NCBI RefSeq assembly: GCF_050947875.1
Contig: NC_134574.1
Location: 151,137,434-151,201,433 of the forward strand
Length of the DNA stretch: 64,000 nt
Origin: Dermacentor variabilis
Taxonomy: Eukaryota; Arthropoda; Arachnida; Ixodida; Ixodidae
Direction: 5' to 3'
Made by a program: the position numbers and the translations under genes. The notes under the pieces were generated by a model. The model was given only the letters and a program-made list of their open reading frames with translations, was not told the DNA's origin and did not search any database. How positions within the stretch are numbered: the stretch's first letter is position 1; each line of letters starts with the position of its first letter. Of this stretch, positions 28,465-38,547 are shown one piece after another.

Positions 28465-31320
28465 ATCGGCCCTGGTTTGTACTCCACTATACAGACAGGC
28501 CGCCATTGGAATCTGAACCTGGCAACGTTTAACGTTAGAACGCTATCTAGTGAGGCGAGTCTAGCAGTGTTATTGGAGGAATTAGAGGGTAGTAAATGGG
28601 ATATAATAGGGCTCAGTGAGGTTAGGAGGACAAAAGAAGCATATACAGTGCTAAAAAGCGGGCATGTACTGTGTTACCGGGGCTTAGCGGAGAGACGAGA
28701 ACTAGGAGTCGGATTCCTGATTAATAAGGAAATAGCTGGTAACATACAGGAATTCTATAGCATTAACGAGAGGGTGGCAGGTCTTGTTGTGAAACTTAAT
28801 AAGAGGTACAAATTGAAGGTGGTACAAGTATATGCCCCTACATGCAGTCATGATGACCAGGAAGTCGAAAGCTTTTATGAAGACGTGGAATCGGCGATGG
28901 GTAAAGTCAAAACAAAATACACTATACTGATGGGCGACTTCAATGCCAGGGTAGGCAAGAAGCAGGCTGGAGACAAGTCAGTGGGGGAATATGGCATAGG
29001 CTCTAGGAATAGCAGAGGAGAATTATTAGTAGAGTTTGCAGAACAGAATAATATGCGGATAATGAACACCTTTTTCCGCAAGCGGGTTAGTCGAAAGTGG
29101 ACGTGGAGGAGCCCGAATGGTGAGACTAGAAATGAAATCGACTTCATACTCTGCGCGAACCCTGGCATCATACAAGATGTAGACGTACTCGGCAAGGTAC
29201 GCTGCAGTGACCATAGGATGGTAAGAACTCGAATTAGCCTAGACTTGAGGAGGGAACGGAAGAAACTGGTACACAAGAAGCCAATCAATGAGTTGGCGGT
29301 AACAGGGAAACTAGAGAAATTCCGGATCAAGCTACAGAACAGGTATTCGGCTTTAACTCAGGAAGAGGACCTTAGTGTTGAAGCAATGAACGACTATCTC
29401 ATGGGAACCATTAAGGAGTGCGCAATAGAAGTCGGTGGTAACTCCGTTAGACAGGAAACCAGTAAGCTATCGCAGGAGACGAAAGATCTGATCAAGAAAC
29501 GCCAATGTATGAAAGCCTCTAACCCTACAGCTAGAATAGAACTGGCAGAACTTTCTAAGTTAATCAACAAGCGTAAGACAGCGGACATCAGGAACTATAA
29601 TATGGATAGAATTGAACAGGCTCTCAGGAACGGAGGAAGCCTAAAAACAGTGAAGAAGAAACTAGGAATAGGCAAGAATCAGATGTGTGCGTTAAGAGAC
29701 AAAGCCGGCAATATCGTTACTAATATGGATGAGATAGTTCAAGTGGCTGAGGAGTTCTATAGAGATTTATATAGTACCAGTGGCACCCACGACGATAGTG
29801 GAAGAGAGAATAGCCTAGAGGAATTCGAAATCCCACAGGTAACGCCAGAAGAAGTAAAGAAAGCCTTAGGAGCTATGCAAAGGGGGAAGGCAGCTGGGGA
29901 GGATCAGATAACAGCAGATTTGTTGAAGGATGGTGGTCAGATTGTTCTAGAGAAACTGGCCACCCTGTATACGCAATGCCTCATAACCTCGAGCGTACCG
30001 GAATCTTGGAAGAACGCTAACATAATCCTAATCCATAAGAAAGGCGACGCCAAAGACTTGAAAAATTATAGACCGATCAGCTTACTGTCCGTTGCCTACA
30101 AAGTATTTACTAAGGTAATCGCAAATAGAATCAGGAACACCTTAGACTTCTGTCAACCAAAGGACCAGGCAGGATTCCGTAAAGGCTACTCAACAATAGA
30201 CCATATTCACACTATCAATCAAGTGATAGAGAAATGTGCAGAATATAACCAACCGTTATATATAGCTTTCATTGATTACGAGAAAGCGTTTGATTCAGTC
30301 GAAACCTCAGCAGTCATGGAGGCATTACGGAATCAGGGTGTAGATGAGCCATATGTAAAGATACTGGAAGATATCTATAGCGGCTCCACAGCCACCGTAG
30401 TCCTCCACAAAGAAAGCAACAAAATCCCTATAAAGAAAGGCGTCAGACAGGGAGATACGATATCTCCAATGCTATTCACAGCGTGTTTACAGGAGGTATT
30501 CAGAGGCCTGGAGTGGGAAGAATTGGGGATAAAAGTTGATGGAGAATACCTTAGCAACTTGCGATTCGCTGATGATATTGCCTTGCTTAGTAACTCAGGA
30601 GACCAATTGCAATGCATGCTCACTGACCTGGAGAGGCAAAGCAGAAGGGTGGGTCTGAAAATTAATCTGCAGAAAAGTAAAGTAATGTTTAACAGGCTCG
30701 GAAGAGAACAGCAGTTTACGATTGGTAGCGAAGCACTGGAAGGGGTAAGGGACTACATCTACTTAGGGCAGGTAGTGACCACGGATCCGGATCATGAGAC
30801 TGAAATAACCAGAAGAATAAGAATGGGCTGGGGTGCGTTTGGCAGGCATTCTCAAATCATGAACAGCAGGATGCCACTATCCCTCAAAAGGAAAGTGTAT
30901 AACAGCTGTGTGTTACCAGTACTCACATATGGGGCAGAAACCTGGAGACTTACGAAAAGGGTTCTGCTGAAATTGAGGACGACGCAACGAGCTATGGAAA
31001 GAAGAATGATGGGTGTGACATTAAGGGATAAGAAAAGAGCAGATTGGGTGAGGCAACAAACGCGGGTAAACGACATCTTAGTTGAAATCAAGAAAAAGAA
31101 ATGGGCATGGGCCGGACATGTAATGAGGAGGGAAGATAACCGATGGTCACTAAGGGTTACGGACTGGATTCCAAGGGAAGGGATGCGTAGCAGGGGGCGG
31201 CAGAAAGTTAGGTGGGCGGATGACATTAAGACGTTTGCAGGGACAACATGGCCACAATTAGTTCATGACCGGGGTAGTTGGAGAAGTATGGGAGAGGCCT
31301 TTGCCCTGCAGTGGGCGTAA
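28465..31320 (+). CDS. RTE ORF: endonuclease-reverse transcriptase polyprotein
   Basis: This protein nicks genomic target DNA and copies the element RNA into it (target-primed reverse transcription). It is open from 28465, just after an in-frame stop at 28462-28464. Residue numbers here count from the TTG at 28477. Endonuclease motifs: FNVRTL (about 19-24), IGLSEVRR (about 45), VYAPT, MGDFNARVG (about 151-159), a TRNEIDFIL block (about 218) and SDHRMV (about 245). Reverse transcriptase: NYRPISLLS (about 529), AGFRKGYST (about 565), FIDYEKAFDS (about 598), VRQGDTISPMLF (about 656) and the catalytic FADD (about 697). A C-terminal region with GHVMRR (about 879) matches RTE proteins. About 950 codons is close to family length, with no internal stop or frameshift. 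The first ATG falls inside the endonuclease (about residue 141), so the natural start is missing or lay upstream. Likely a young copy. Confidence 0.9.
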   Translation: MGPGLYSTIQTGRHWNLNLATFNVRTLSSEASLAVLLEELEGSKWDIIGLSEVRRTKEAYTVLKSGHVLCYRGLAERRELGVGFLINKEIAGNIQEFYSINERVAGLVVKLNKRYKLKVVQVYAPTCSHDDQEVESFYEDVESAMGKVKTKYTILMGDFNARVGKKQAGDKSVGEYGIGSRNSRGELLVEFAEQNNMRIMNTFFRKRVSRKWTWRSPNGETRNEIDFILCANPGIIQDVDVLGKVRCSDHRMVRTRISLDLRRERKKLVHKKPINELAVTGKLEKFRIKLQNRYSALTQEEDLSVEAMNDYLMGTIKECAIEVGGNSVRQETSKLSQETKDLIKKRQCMKASNPTARIELAELSKLINKRKTADIRNYNMDRIEQALRNGGSLKTVKKKLGIGKNQMCALRDKAGNIVTNMDEIVQVAEEFYRDLYSTSGTHDDSGRENSLEEFEIPQVTPEEVKKALGAMQRGKAAGEDQITADLLKDGGQIVLEKLATLYTQCLITSSVPESWKNANIILIHKKGDAKDLKNYRPISLLSVAYKVFTKVIANRIRNTLDFCQPKDQAGFRKGYSTIDHIHTINQVIEKCAEYNQPLYIAFIDYEKAFDSVETSAVMEALRNQGVDEPYVKILEDIYSGSTATVVLHKESNKIPIKKGVRQGDTISPMLFTACLQEVFRGLEWEELGIKVDGEYLSNLRFADDIALLSNSGDQLQCMLTDLERQSRRVGLKINLQKSKVMFNRLGREQQFTIGSEALEGVRDYIYLGQVVTTDPDHETEITRRIRMGWGAFGRHSQIMNSRMPLSLKRKVYNSCVLPVLTYGAETWRLTKRVLLKLRTTQRAMERRMMGVTLRDKKRADWVRQQTRVNDILVEIKKKKWAWAGHVMRREDNRWSLRVTDWIPREGMRSRGRQKVRWADDIKTFAGTTWPQLVHDRGSWRSMGEAFALQWA

Positions 31321-31345
31321 CTAGGCTGATGATGATGATGATGAT
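28465..31345 (+). mobile_element. RTE-clade non-LTR retrotransposon, nearly full length
   Basis: One long open frame encodes an apurinic-like endonuclease and a reverse transcriptase. The 3' end is very short after the stop (31318-31320) and finishes in a TGATGATGATGATGATGAT microsatellite, as RTE elements do. A 7-bp ATACAGA occurs at 28489-28495 and just after the tail at 31344-31350; if it is a target duplication, the element is about 28496-31345. That match is short enough to be chance. The 5' end appears truncated because no start codon precedes the endonuclease. Confidence 0.85.
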
Positions 31346-32645
31346 ACAGATATTTATATCACGGAGTTACAAGACTGTACGCTTGCTTTAAGGGTTAAGC
31401 GGCATGAATGCAGGTTCGAACTCCAGAAAGCGACAAAACGAGGTTTCTTAACACAACTTCACAACTGCAAATACTCGGATCAAACTTGTAGAACTAGTGC
31501 ACACGTGCGATTGTATTTTATACACATGGGCCGCACAGTAGTCTCCATACGTTCGTCAACTGAGTCGCTCGACTTCCCGTTCTTGGATTCTCGACAGCGG
31601 GACCTACCTATAGAGGCGCATAGCACTCACTCTTCATTGCACTCACTCGCACACTCATTCATTTGCTTTCTCGCTCGATCACTTACTGAATTCGCACAAT
31701 ACCTTGATTCGGCGCTCCAATATGCAAATGTCTAGTATAAATCAATTTGCATTTCCTGCCGGCACGTGTAAACTGCGCAGCATCATCTACGACTTCGTCT
31801 TCTTGTCCCTTCTTTCGTGAAAACTCAAGCACGTTTTCTGAAGCTCTCATTCCAGAGATCTCTTTCAGTTTGAAATTTATAAAACAAGGAACGAAACAGC
31901 ATTTTCGCTGATGGTAAGTCTCCTACCCAAATTTCACTCGCACAAAACAGTTCTGAACATATTGAAAACACGCACATCCATATATACACACAGCAACCAC
32001 TCCATGTTTTTCTCCCGAACGCCTATCTCATCGCACCCGTACACTGGTAGTTCACCGTATTCTTTTTTTCTTGCCCCAGAATAGTTCGCCTCCACTCCCG
32101 AGCCAATCTTCCTTCGCACCGTGCTTTATTAAGCGTGCATGGTGTACAAGCTTGCCGCCTCTCTCTCTCTTATGCGCGGGAAAGGAAATTGTAAATAACA
32201 AGAGTGAAAGGGGGATCGCGAAAGAACCATTCTTGTTGGGCCGTCGCTCGTGTATCGTTTCGGCGATCCCGGAATCAGGCACTGGAAACAATCTTCGAAA
32301 CGAGGGCCCTTTGCCTTTGACGCAGCGCTGCCGCCATCGTCTTTGCACGTAGCGCGTGGTTGAATCGAGCGCCGATATATTTAAATTACCCTGGGGGACG
32401 AATATGCACGTTCAGTTCGCGACACGGCTGACGCTCGCAACAAGCAACTCGCCCCTTCCAGCATTCGCTTCGGCTTCGTTGCCCCCAAACACGCGCTTGT
32501 TCTTATCTGTGTACTTGGACAAGCGAGCTCTGCATGCATTGCGTACCGCGGGAAGGATCAAACTTATGGGTTCCCGTAAAGCATCACGGTACGGCCAACG
32601 ATAACCATCTTGGACGTATAGCCACGTAGAGGGGGGGAAAGAAAA

Positions 32646-32688
32646 CGTCGTCTGCTGGGATTGTCCCTGGTGCTTATAGCAGACGACG
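32646..32688 (+). repeat. 11-bp perfect inverted repeat
   Basis: The arms CGTCGTCTGCT (32646-32656) and AGCAGACGACG (32678-32688) enclose a 21-nt loop. Confidence 0.85.
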
Positions 32689-33149
32689 GCGTACTGTCGG
32701 AGGCTCCTATTAAATATATTCGTTCGAAGTTGGGTTGCAACGGGGAACACGTGTCTGCGCGTCTCAAAATTTGCATATTTGACAGGCGGGTGCCGCTCTT
32801 TCTGCGCTCAATGCAGGGTGGGGTTCATCGATCGCAGTGCAATTGTGACGAGGAAAGAAAAGTAGGTTCAATTAGGAGCGCCTAATAAATTGAAAAATTG
32901 CATCGGTCAGAAACGCTGCAAAGCGTTTTCGAAGAATGAAACTTCGCCACGAAGCTCACTTCTACCTTTGACAGATGGAAATATTTTTTCTTCGCTTTCA
33001 AACTGACTTCAAGAGTAATCGCGTTGCACTTGTCAAATGTTATTTTCTCGACCTCGATTGACGTCGAAGAGTTTTTCATCTGACTGGTGTTCCTGAAGAT
33101 ACCAGGAAATCTGTAGTATGCTAGTAATTTTTGCTCGCACTATAGTTCG

Positions 33150-33181
33150 CAATAACTATAGTGTATTCACTATAGTTATTG
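33150..33181 (+). repeat. Perfect 14-bp hairpin with 4-nt loop
   Basis: The arms CAATAACTATAGTG (33150-33163) and CACTATAGTTATTG (33168-33181) enclose the loop TATT. A third partial copy, CACTATAGTT, starts at 33139. The function is unknown; it could be a MITE centre or a terminal-repeat relic. Confidence 0.9.
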
Positions 33182-35117
33182 TAAATTCGTCCTTTCATAA
33201 ACACTATTGTATTTTCCAGAGACTAAACTACTGCGTAGTTCTTGCGAGTTTAACCGTTTGGTGAAGTAACTTACCTACACAAACAGTCCAAAAGCATGGG
33301 CGGACCCTAAGACAAAGTTCACATCAAAAGCACAAACAACAATTTGACCCACGTCCCTTGGAATATGAATGTCTCAGAACAGAGACGTTTCGGGGAACGC
33401 CCGAAAAGAACACATAGATCGGTAATCTTCAACCACTCTTGTGTTTAGCTTCATTTTCATGACTCGTTTCCACTGTGTCTTCTATTCCATACTAGGGCAT
33501 GCGCGCTGCTCTCCTCTCGCACTTCGAATTGACGTCTTTGGTAACGAAATCGTCTTGAATACACAGCGCTTCACTCCTTCTATAATCGTAATCGTTGGCT
33601 TGCTTGAAGTCTACTGAAACTCCAGCGCCAGTGCGTCAATCTGACGTCATGGATTTCAACGTATGTTCTCGTACTTAGGCTGTTCTAGCGCAATAAAGAT
33701 TCTAGAACCTTGCGTATAAGATGAACGCCAGGGAACTGTGGCGTTCTTCGCCGTCTCTGCGTTTGGGGTTGCTTTCTCCCTTTTGCTCATTTGAATCTTT
33801 GGCTCCTGTCGAATACGAATTGGTATACCTTTACTGACTAAATATTATCTATTCTTGAGCAGACGCAGTCCGTATTTATGACGTCACTGGGCCTTGGTGC
33901 GGTCACTTAAAGGGGCGTCGCCACCCACTTTTCCGTTTCAGCTACTTTTGGAGGGTCAAAATAAGAGTTGGGGGCCTCTTTTTGTCTGTACCGCGTTTTG
34001 GGAGGGTTAGTTACCACTTAGGATCAGCCTATTATTTCTCATTAGCGTCGCTTTCAAACGCGATTGGGAAACTCAGTGCACTCACTTTTTTGTCGTCGTA
34101 CCACCAGCGTTCACAAGAGGGGCCGTGTCGATAAAACGGCGGGCGCTTCCCACTCGCCATCCCTGCGTCGTGCTTTGTCGGCCATCCGACCCCGTCGTTC
34201 GAGATCTGGGAATTGCCAAGTCTGCGGTCACTCTCGTCGTCAGCATTCGGACGTCTTCAACGGGACGAGACTGATCGACACGTCGCTGAACAACTGCAAA
34301 GGTAAACTGCTGCATTAACTGGCAGGCCACTGCCTCCGTGCGAGTGTCTTTTTTTTTTTCCACAAGTAGGTTCTCGTTTGCGGGGCACATTGGCTCGAAC
34401 GCGGAACGATGCCATTGCGCATAGATTTGCGCAGTGATAGCGGGCTGCGAGTCCTATGCATGCTGCTGCATGCTGCGCTCCGAACTGTGCTGTCAGGAAA
34501 CGTACTGGTTATATAACTACGGAAAAAGCGATATAAATGCGGATTTTTTTTGATGCTCAATCTGTCGGGCACATGCAATGTTGGTGTCGACGACCACACA
34601 CTGCTTCCCATTAAGTGAAAGTACCACTCTGTTATCTTTGTATCTTTCTGTGAATGAAAAGTATTCCTTGTTGATCAATTGAAAACGTCAACTTTGCCTC
34701 ATGCTGATAAGAGCTAACTTTTGTGAAACCGCTTGGACAAGCTTGAAATTCTACTCAGACCCTTTGGCTATAGCAGTAGATCTCTGACTAGCTTGACCTG
34801 GGGCTGGATGACTGCAAGTAACATTGTACTTGAATCAGCTAGCGGTGAGGTATCCGGTCAAAATACCTTTTCCTGCAGGCGGAATTCATATGTATACGTA
34901 GCAAGAAACATGACGCCAACAGCGGGATGCGAGCGCACCGTGACTGTGAATGTGACTAAGCAAACAGCAGAACGCGGAAAGACTAAAGCTTTTGATTTTG
35001 CCTAGGCTGTGTGCGAAAGGCCTTTGCTGCTTCCAATTTTCATATCAGTTCTCATTCTAATCTCTTGACTACCAAACAAAAATGTGCAAATTGGGAAAGT
35101 GCACAGACGTGCCCCGA

Positions 35118-35154
35118 TTGACTGACTGACTGACTGACTGACTGACTGACTGAC

Positions 35155-35202
<48 letters not shown>
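35118..35202. repeat. Compound (GACT)n(GATT)n microsatellite
   Basis: About nine GACT units pass directly into about twelve GATT units. The array is followed by AAAGTTTAACGTCCC, a SINE 3'-end-like sequence on the minus strand. Confidence 0.95.
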
Positions 35203-35262
35203 AAAGTTTAACGTCCCTAAGGAACACTTCGGTGTTGTGAGACGCCGCATTCACCGTGGGTG
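35203..35262 (-). mobile_element. SINE 3'-end relic, minus strand
   Basis: The plus strand reads GTTTAACGTCCC, then a TGTGAGACGCCGCATTCACC block. These are the landmarks next to the tail of the SINE family also seen at 9869-10073. The tRNA head is not visible, so this is a short 5'-truncated piece with the GATT array as its expanded tail. Confidence 0.5.
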
Positions 35263-35584
35263 TATACTATTGCAACGAAGTTGTTAAATGTAGTTCTGCT
35301 GGAGTAGTGGTGGTGGTTAAAGACAACGGCAGCTGCCGCGGCATTGATGGTATCATATATTCATCAAAGAACAGCCAGCATAACAGCCTGTGTAGGAACC
35401 CCGAAACGGCCGTAGGGGCCGGGCGTCATTGAGAATGCACAGCCGGAGGTCAGCGTCCGTAGAGCCTATCGACGTAGAACGCAGTATCCTTTAAAAAGTA
35501 ATCCTCTCAGTAAAGTTAGCAGCAATACCGTTCGTTGGAAATTAGGGAGAACAATAAGCGCAGATATAGTGAAACACTTTAAAA
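35263..35584. other. Anonymous flank with a minus-strand open stretch
   Basis: A minus-strand frame from about 35572 down to a TGA at 35368-35370 is interrupted by only one other stop. It includes TSGCAFSMTPGPYGRFGVP. The protein-like composition suggests coding debris, but I cannot name a family. The I-like LINE inserted directly next to it. Confidence 0.3.
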
Positions 35585-35599
35585 TTCACGGGTATTGCC
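35585..35599 (+). repeat. Target-site duplication, left copy
   Basis: TTCACGGGTATTGCC, identical to 38746-38760. The first two bases could instead belong to the TTCC tail, so the duplication is 13-15 bp. Confidence 0.9.
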
Positions 35600-35620
35600 C
35601 ATTCAATCTTCAAATCTGAT

Positions 35621-37621
35621 ATGGAAGATGCCTGCAGCGAGGGCCTACCCTCTGGGTTAGAACAAACAATTAAAAATACGATGCGGAACGCCACTCGCAT
35701 ACTGACGATCTCTCACACGCGAAACGACTTCGACATAGAATTAGAGCGACTTCGCGCACTTCGTCGCCGGGCGGAACGTCGATATCGGCGTACAAGATCA
35801 ATCCATGACCTTCGGGCAGCCAGGAGGATACAAAAGAAGATTCAGCGTCGAATGAATAGATTAGCGTCGGAACGTTGGGCAACGTTTTGCCAAACACTCG
35901 ATCCCCGCAAGCCGCTGTCTCACATTTGGAAAACGGTGCAAGGTCTGCGTTGCCTTCCGGAACAGCGTTTTCCATTCAAGGCACTCGCGCTTTTCCAAGG
36001 GCGGCAAGACATCGATGTCGCAGTAGACTTTTGTGCGCGAATGGCAGACCAAGCGACACGTCCAGATCCTCCAGCCCGAGATGATGTCCCCCATTCCCGG
36101 GATTGCCGCATGGACCTTCCTTTTACAATGGAGGAGCTCGAGGCGGCTCTAGCTCTCTGCAGGCGCTCATCATCTCCGGGTCCAGATAGTATATCATACC
36201 GAGCCTTGTGCTATCTCGGAGAATCCGCACGGATAGCACTATTGAGTCTCTACAACACCTCATGGCAGGAGGGAAATGTTCCTGACGAATGGAAAGTGAG
36301 CCGCCTGGTGCCAATCTTGAAGCAGGGCAAATCCCCGCTAGAGCTCACCTCTTACCGCCCGATAGCGTTGGCCAGCTGTGTAGGAAAGATAATGGAACGG
36401 ATGATCCTTGGCCGCCTTGAATGGTACCTTGAACACTACAAGATTTATCCGAGTTCCATGGCTGGCTTCCGACGTGACCGCTCTTCCATCGACAATGTAG
36501 TTGATCTCGTTTCATATGTCCAGCACGAAAGGTCCCGTAAACGTTTATCTGCAGCTTTATTCCTAGATGTGAAAGGGGCATACGATAACGTATTACATGA
36601 GGCTATTCTCGACGCTCTTGTGACGGTTGGCTTAGGTGGTCGAGTATTTTTATGGATTGCAAGTTACCTATCTGCAAGATCATTCTATGTATTAACTGAC
36701 GATGGGCCAACTACGCGACGCTATACCAGCAAGGGCGTTCCTCAAGGCGGTGCTCTCAGCCCGACGCTATTCAACCTCGCTCTTATTGGGCTTGCTGAAC
36801 ACTTGCCAACTACCACCAAAATTTCAGTATACGCAGACGACATCTGTCTCTGGACTTCGGCAGTCACACGTCCTCAGATACGTGCACGGCTTCAGAGAGC
36901 GGCTACTTTGACAGCGAGCTACTTGTGTGAACAAGGTCTCAGCATATCGCCAGAAAAATGCGCCCTAGTGGCGTTTACTCGCAAACCGATGACGCCTTAT
37001 GTCATCTCAATCAATGGGCGGACCATTTCCTATGTCAGAACCTACAGATTTCTTGGCGTAATTATCGACCGAGACCTCTGTTGGAGCCCGCACGTAGCTT
37101 ACATGAAACGACGCCTAACAGCAACCTCCCAGTTGTTTAAATACCTGACAGGAAAGACGTGGGGTATGTCAGTAGACGCAATGCTGAGACTGTACAGAGC
37201 TCTCTTTCTCGGTTTTTTAAGATACAGTCTACCTGTACTGAACAACACCTGCAAGACAAATATTCGTGTTCTGCAAGCAGCGCAAGCTCAGGCACTCAGA
37301 GTTTGTCTTGGTTTGCCGAGATGCACGTCAACTGAGGCAGCTATTGCGATTGCTCGGGACCATCCAATGCAGACTCACATCACGGTGGAAACCCTGAGAA
37401 CGCATATCAGACATTTGGCACGGGCCCCCTATCACCACCTTGCAACACTACCTTCAGACAGGCACCAAGCATCATTCTCAAAAACTATTGTCAAGTACAA
37501 CGACAAACTTCCCTCGGGCTTCACCGCTGCATCTAAACCATCGATGCCCCCTTGGTGCCTTGTCAGCCCCACAGTCCATCTCAACGTGCCAGGAATCGGG
37601 AAAAAGTCTGAGCTGTGCTGA
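35621..37621 (+). CDS. I-like LINE reverse transcriptase (5'-truncated)
   Basis: Reverse transcriptase domain of a LINE ORF2; the frame is open from the truncation point at 35600, and the ATG at 35621 is simply the first one. Residue positions from that ATG: a basic linker rich in Arg (about 45-85), SSPGPDSISYRAL (about 185), YRPIALASCVGK (about 245), AGFRRDRSSIDNV (about 281), LFLDVKGAYDNV (about 313), GVPQGGALSPTLFN (about 372) and the catalytic YADD (about 404). The thumb and connection regions follow to about 660. The frame stops at 37619-37621, exactly where the RNase H frame begins one base back, so the two domains normally joined in one protein are separated here. The endonuclease is absent, so this copy cannot transpose on its own. 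Confidence 0.88.
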   Translation: MEDACSEGLPSGLEQTIKNTMRNATRILTISHTRNDFDIELERLRALRRRAERRYRRTRSIHDLRAARRIQKKIQRRMNRLASERWATFCQTLDPRKPLSHIWKTVQGLRCLPEQRFPFKALALFQGRQDIDVAVDFCARMADQATRPDPPARDDVPHSRDCRMDLPFTMEELEAALALCRRSSSPGPDSISYRALCYLGESARIALLSLYNTSWQEGNVPDEWKVSRLVPILKQGKSPLELTSYRPIALASCVGKIMERMILGRLEWYLEHYKIYPSSMAGFRRDRSSIDNVVDLVSYVQHERSRKRLSAALFLDVKGAYDNVLHEAILDALVTVGLGGRVFLWIASYLSARSFYVLTDDGPTTRRYTSKGVPQGGALSPTLFNLALIGLAEHLPTTTKISVYADDICLWTSAVTRPQIRARLQRAATLTASYLCEQGLSISPEKCALVAFTRKPMTPYVISINGRTISYVRTYRFLGVIIDRDLCWSPHVAYMKRRLTATSQLFKYLTGKTWGMSVDAMLRLYRALFLGFLRYSLPVLNNTCKTNIRVLQAAQAQALRVCLGLPRCTSTEAAIAIARDHPMQTHITVETLRTHIRHLARAPYHHLATLPSDRHQASFSKTIVKYNDKLPSGFTAASKPSMPPWCLVSPTVHLNVPGIGKKSELC

Positions 37622-38547
37622 AACAACTGTCTCTGCTTCTTCTGCACGAGCGGTACGCAGACCGTGCACATATTTATACTGACGGTTCCACAAACATCCA
37701 GTGTTCGTCCGGTGCTGTAGTCGTCCCAGAAAGCGGTATTACCATCAGCTTTAGGACTGACCACCCAACGACTTCTACATCTGCGGAACTAGCTGCTCTT
37801 CGAGCTGCACTTTGTTTTGTCAATCGGGAACCACCTCGACAATGGTCAATTTTCAGCGACTCAAAGGCAGCCCTACAATCTGTACTATCAGCTCTGCGTC
37901 GCGGGCCATTCGAACAGCTCGTCTTCGATATTAGATGCCTACTTCATACATCACATGAGAAAGGACATCACGTGACGTTTCAGTGGCTGCCAAGTCACTG
38001 CGGCGTCATCGGAAATGAAGACGCCGATAAAGCCGCTCGGACAGCTCTTGAAGACGCACAGGAAGAGGCCATACCACTTTCACGGTCCGACGCAGCCAGC
38101 AGACTTCAAGTGCTTGCACGAGAGATCACGCTCTCTCTATGGTGCACACCCAGCAGCCAGACCAACCGCAGCAATCATCAACACGACCTGCCCTCCTTGA
38201 TGCATCTATGTATGCCAACCGGACTCCGCCGAAGTGAGGCCACCCTGCTTTATCGCTTATGGCTAGGGGTGGCCTTCACGAAATCTTACTCGTTTCGCAT
38301 TGGAATGGCCGACAACGCTCTCTGCAATGCCTGTCTTTGCGAGGAGACGCTGGAACATATTCTGTGCGACTGTCCTGAATATAACGTTCAGAGACAGTCC
38401 ATGGCGTCCGTTCTAGCGCACCTTGACAATAGACCATTGTCAGTTGCAACCATTTTCACATATCGCCGACTGAAGTCATCGCAGCTGAAGGTGACGAAGG
38501 GACTACTTCGGTTTATGAAGGATACGGGCTTGGACAAGCGGCTGTGA
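37612..38547 (+). CDS. I-like LINE RNase H and C-terminal zinc knuckle
   Basis: RNase H would remove the RNA strand during or after reverse transcription. The frame opens at 37612 right after an in-frame stop and has no ATG, so it is the shifted continuation of the RT frame and not an independent gene. Catalytic residues are all present: D in HIYTDGST (about 37671-37691), E in SAELAAL (about 37780), D in FSDSKAAL (about 37856), then SHCGVIGNEDADKAA (about 37994-38036) with the histidine and last aspartate. The C-terminus has CNACLCEETLEHILCDC, a CCHC-like pattern common in I/R1 LINEs. The stop is at 38545-38547. The -1 change of frame within 37612-37621 is either a mutation or, less likely, a translational recoding site. 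Confidence 0.85.
   Translation, partial: AVLKQLSLLLLHERYADRAHIYTDGSTNIQCSSGAVVVPESGITISFRTDHPTTSTSAELAALRAALCFVNREPPRQWSIFSDSKAALQSVLSALRRGPFEQLVFDIRCLLHTSHEKGHHVTFQWLPSHCGVIGNEDADKAARTALEDAQEEAIPLSRSDAASRLQVLAREITLSLWCTPSSQTNRSNHQHDLPSLMHLCMPTGLRRSEATLLYRLWLGVAFTKSYSFRIGMADNALCNACLCEETLEHILCDCPEYNVQRQSMASVLAHLDNRPLSVATIFTYRRLKSSQLKVTKGLLRFMKDTGLDKRL

Larger units (their letters stand above)
31346..35117. other. Anonymous intergenic DNA with several hairpins
   Basis: A perfect hairpin lies at 33150-33181 and an 11-bp inverted repeat at 32646-32688. A tRNA-B-box-like GGTTCGAACTCC near 31413-31424 lacks an A box at the right distance. A frame at 34064-34318 ends close to a donor-like AAAGGTAAAC (34298-34307) and includes CQVCGHSRRQH, but I recognise no family. 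A lone TTAAAGGGGCGTCGCC at 33907-33922 resembles one end of a TTAA-type element; no partner end was found nearby. Confidence 0.4.

Noticed and set aside
31413..31424. B-box-like GGTTCGAACTCC downstream of the RTE element
   Set aside because: No convincing A box or cloverleaf could be drawn.
33907..33922. Second TTAA-type element starting TTAAAGGGGCGTCGCC
   Set aside because: No inverted partner end followed by TTAA was found within several kilobases.
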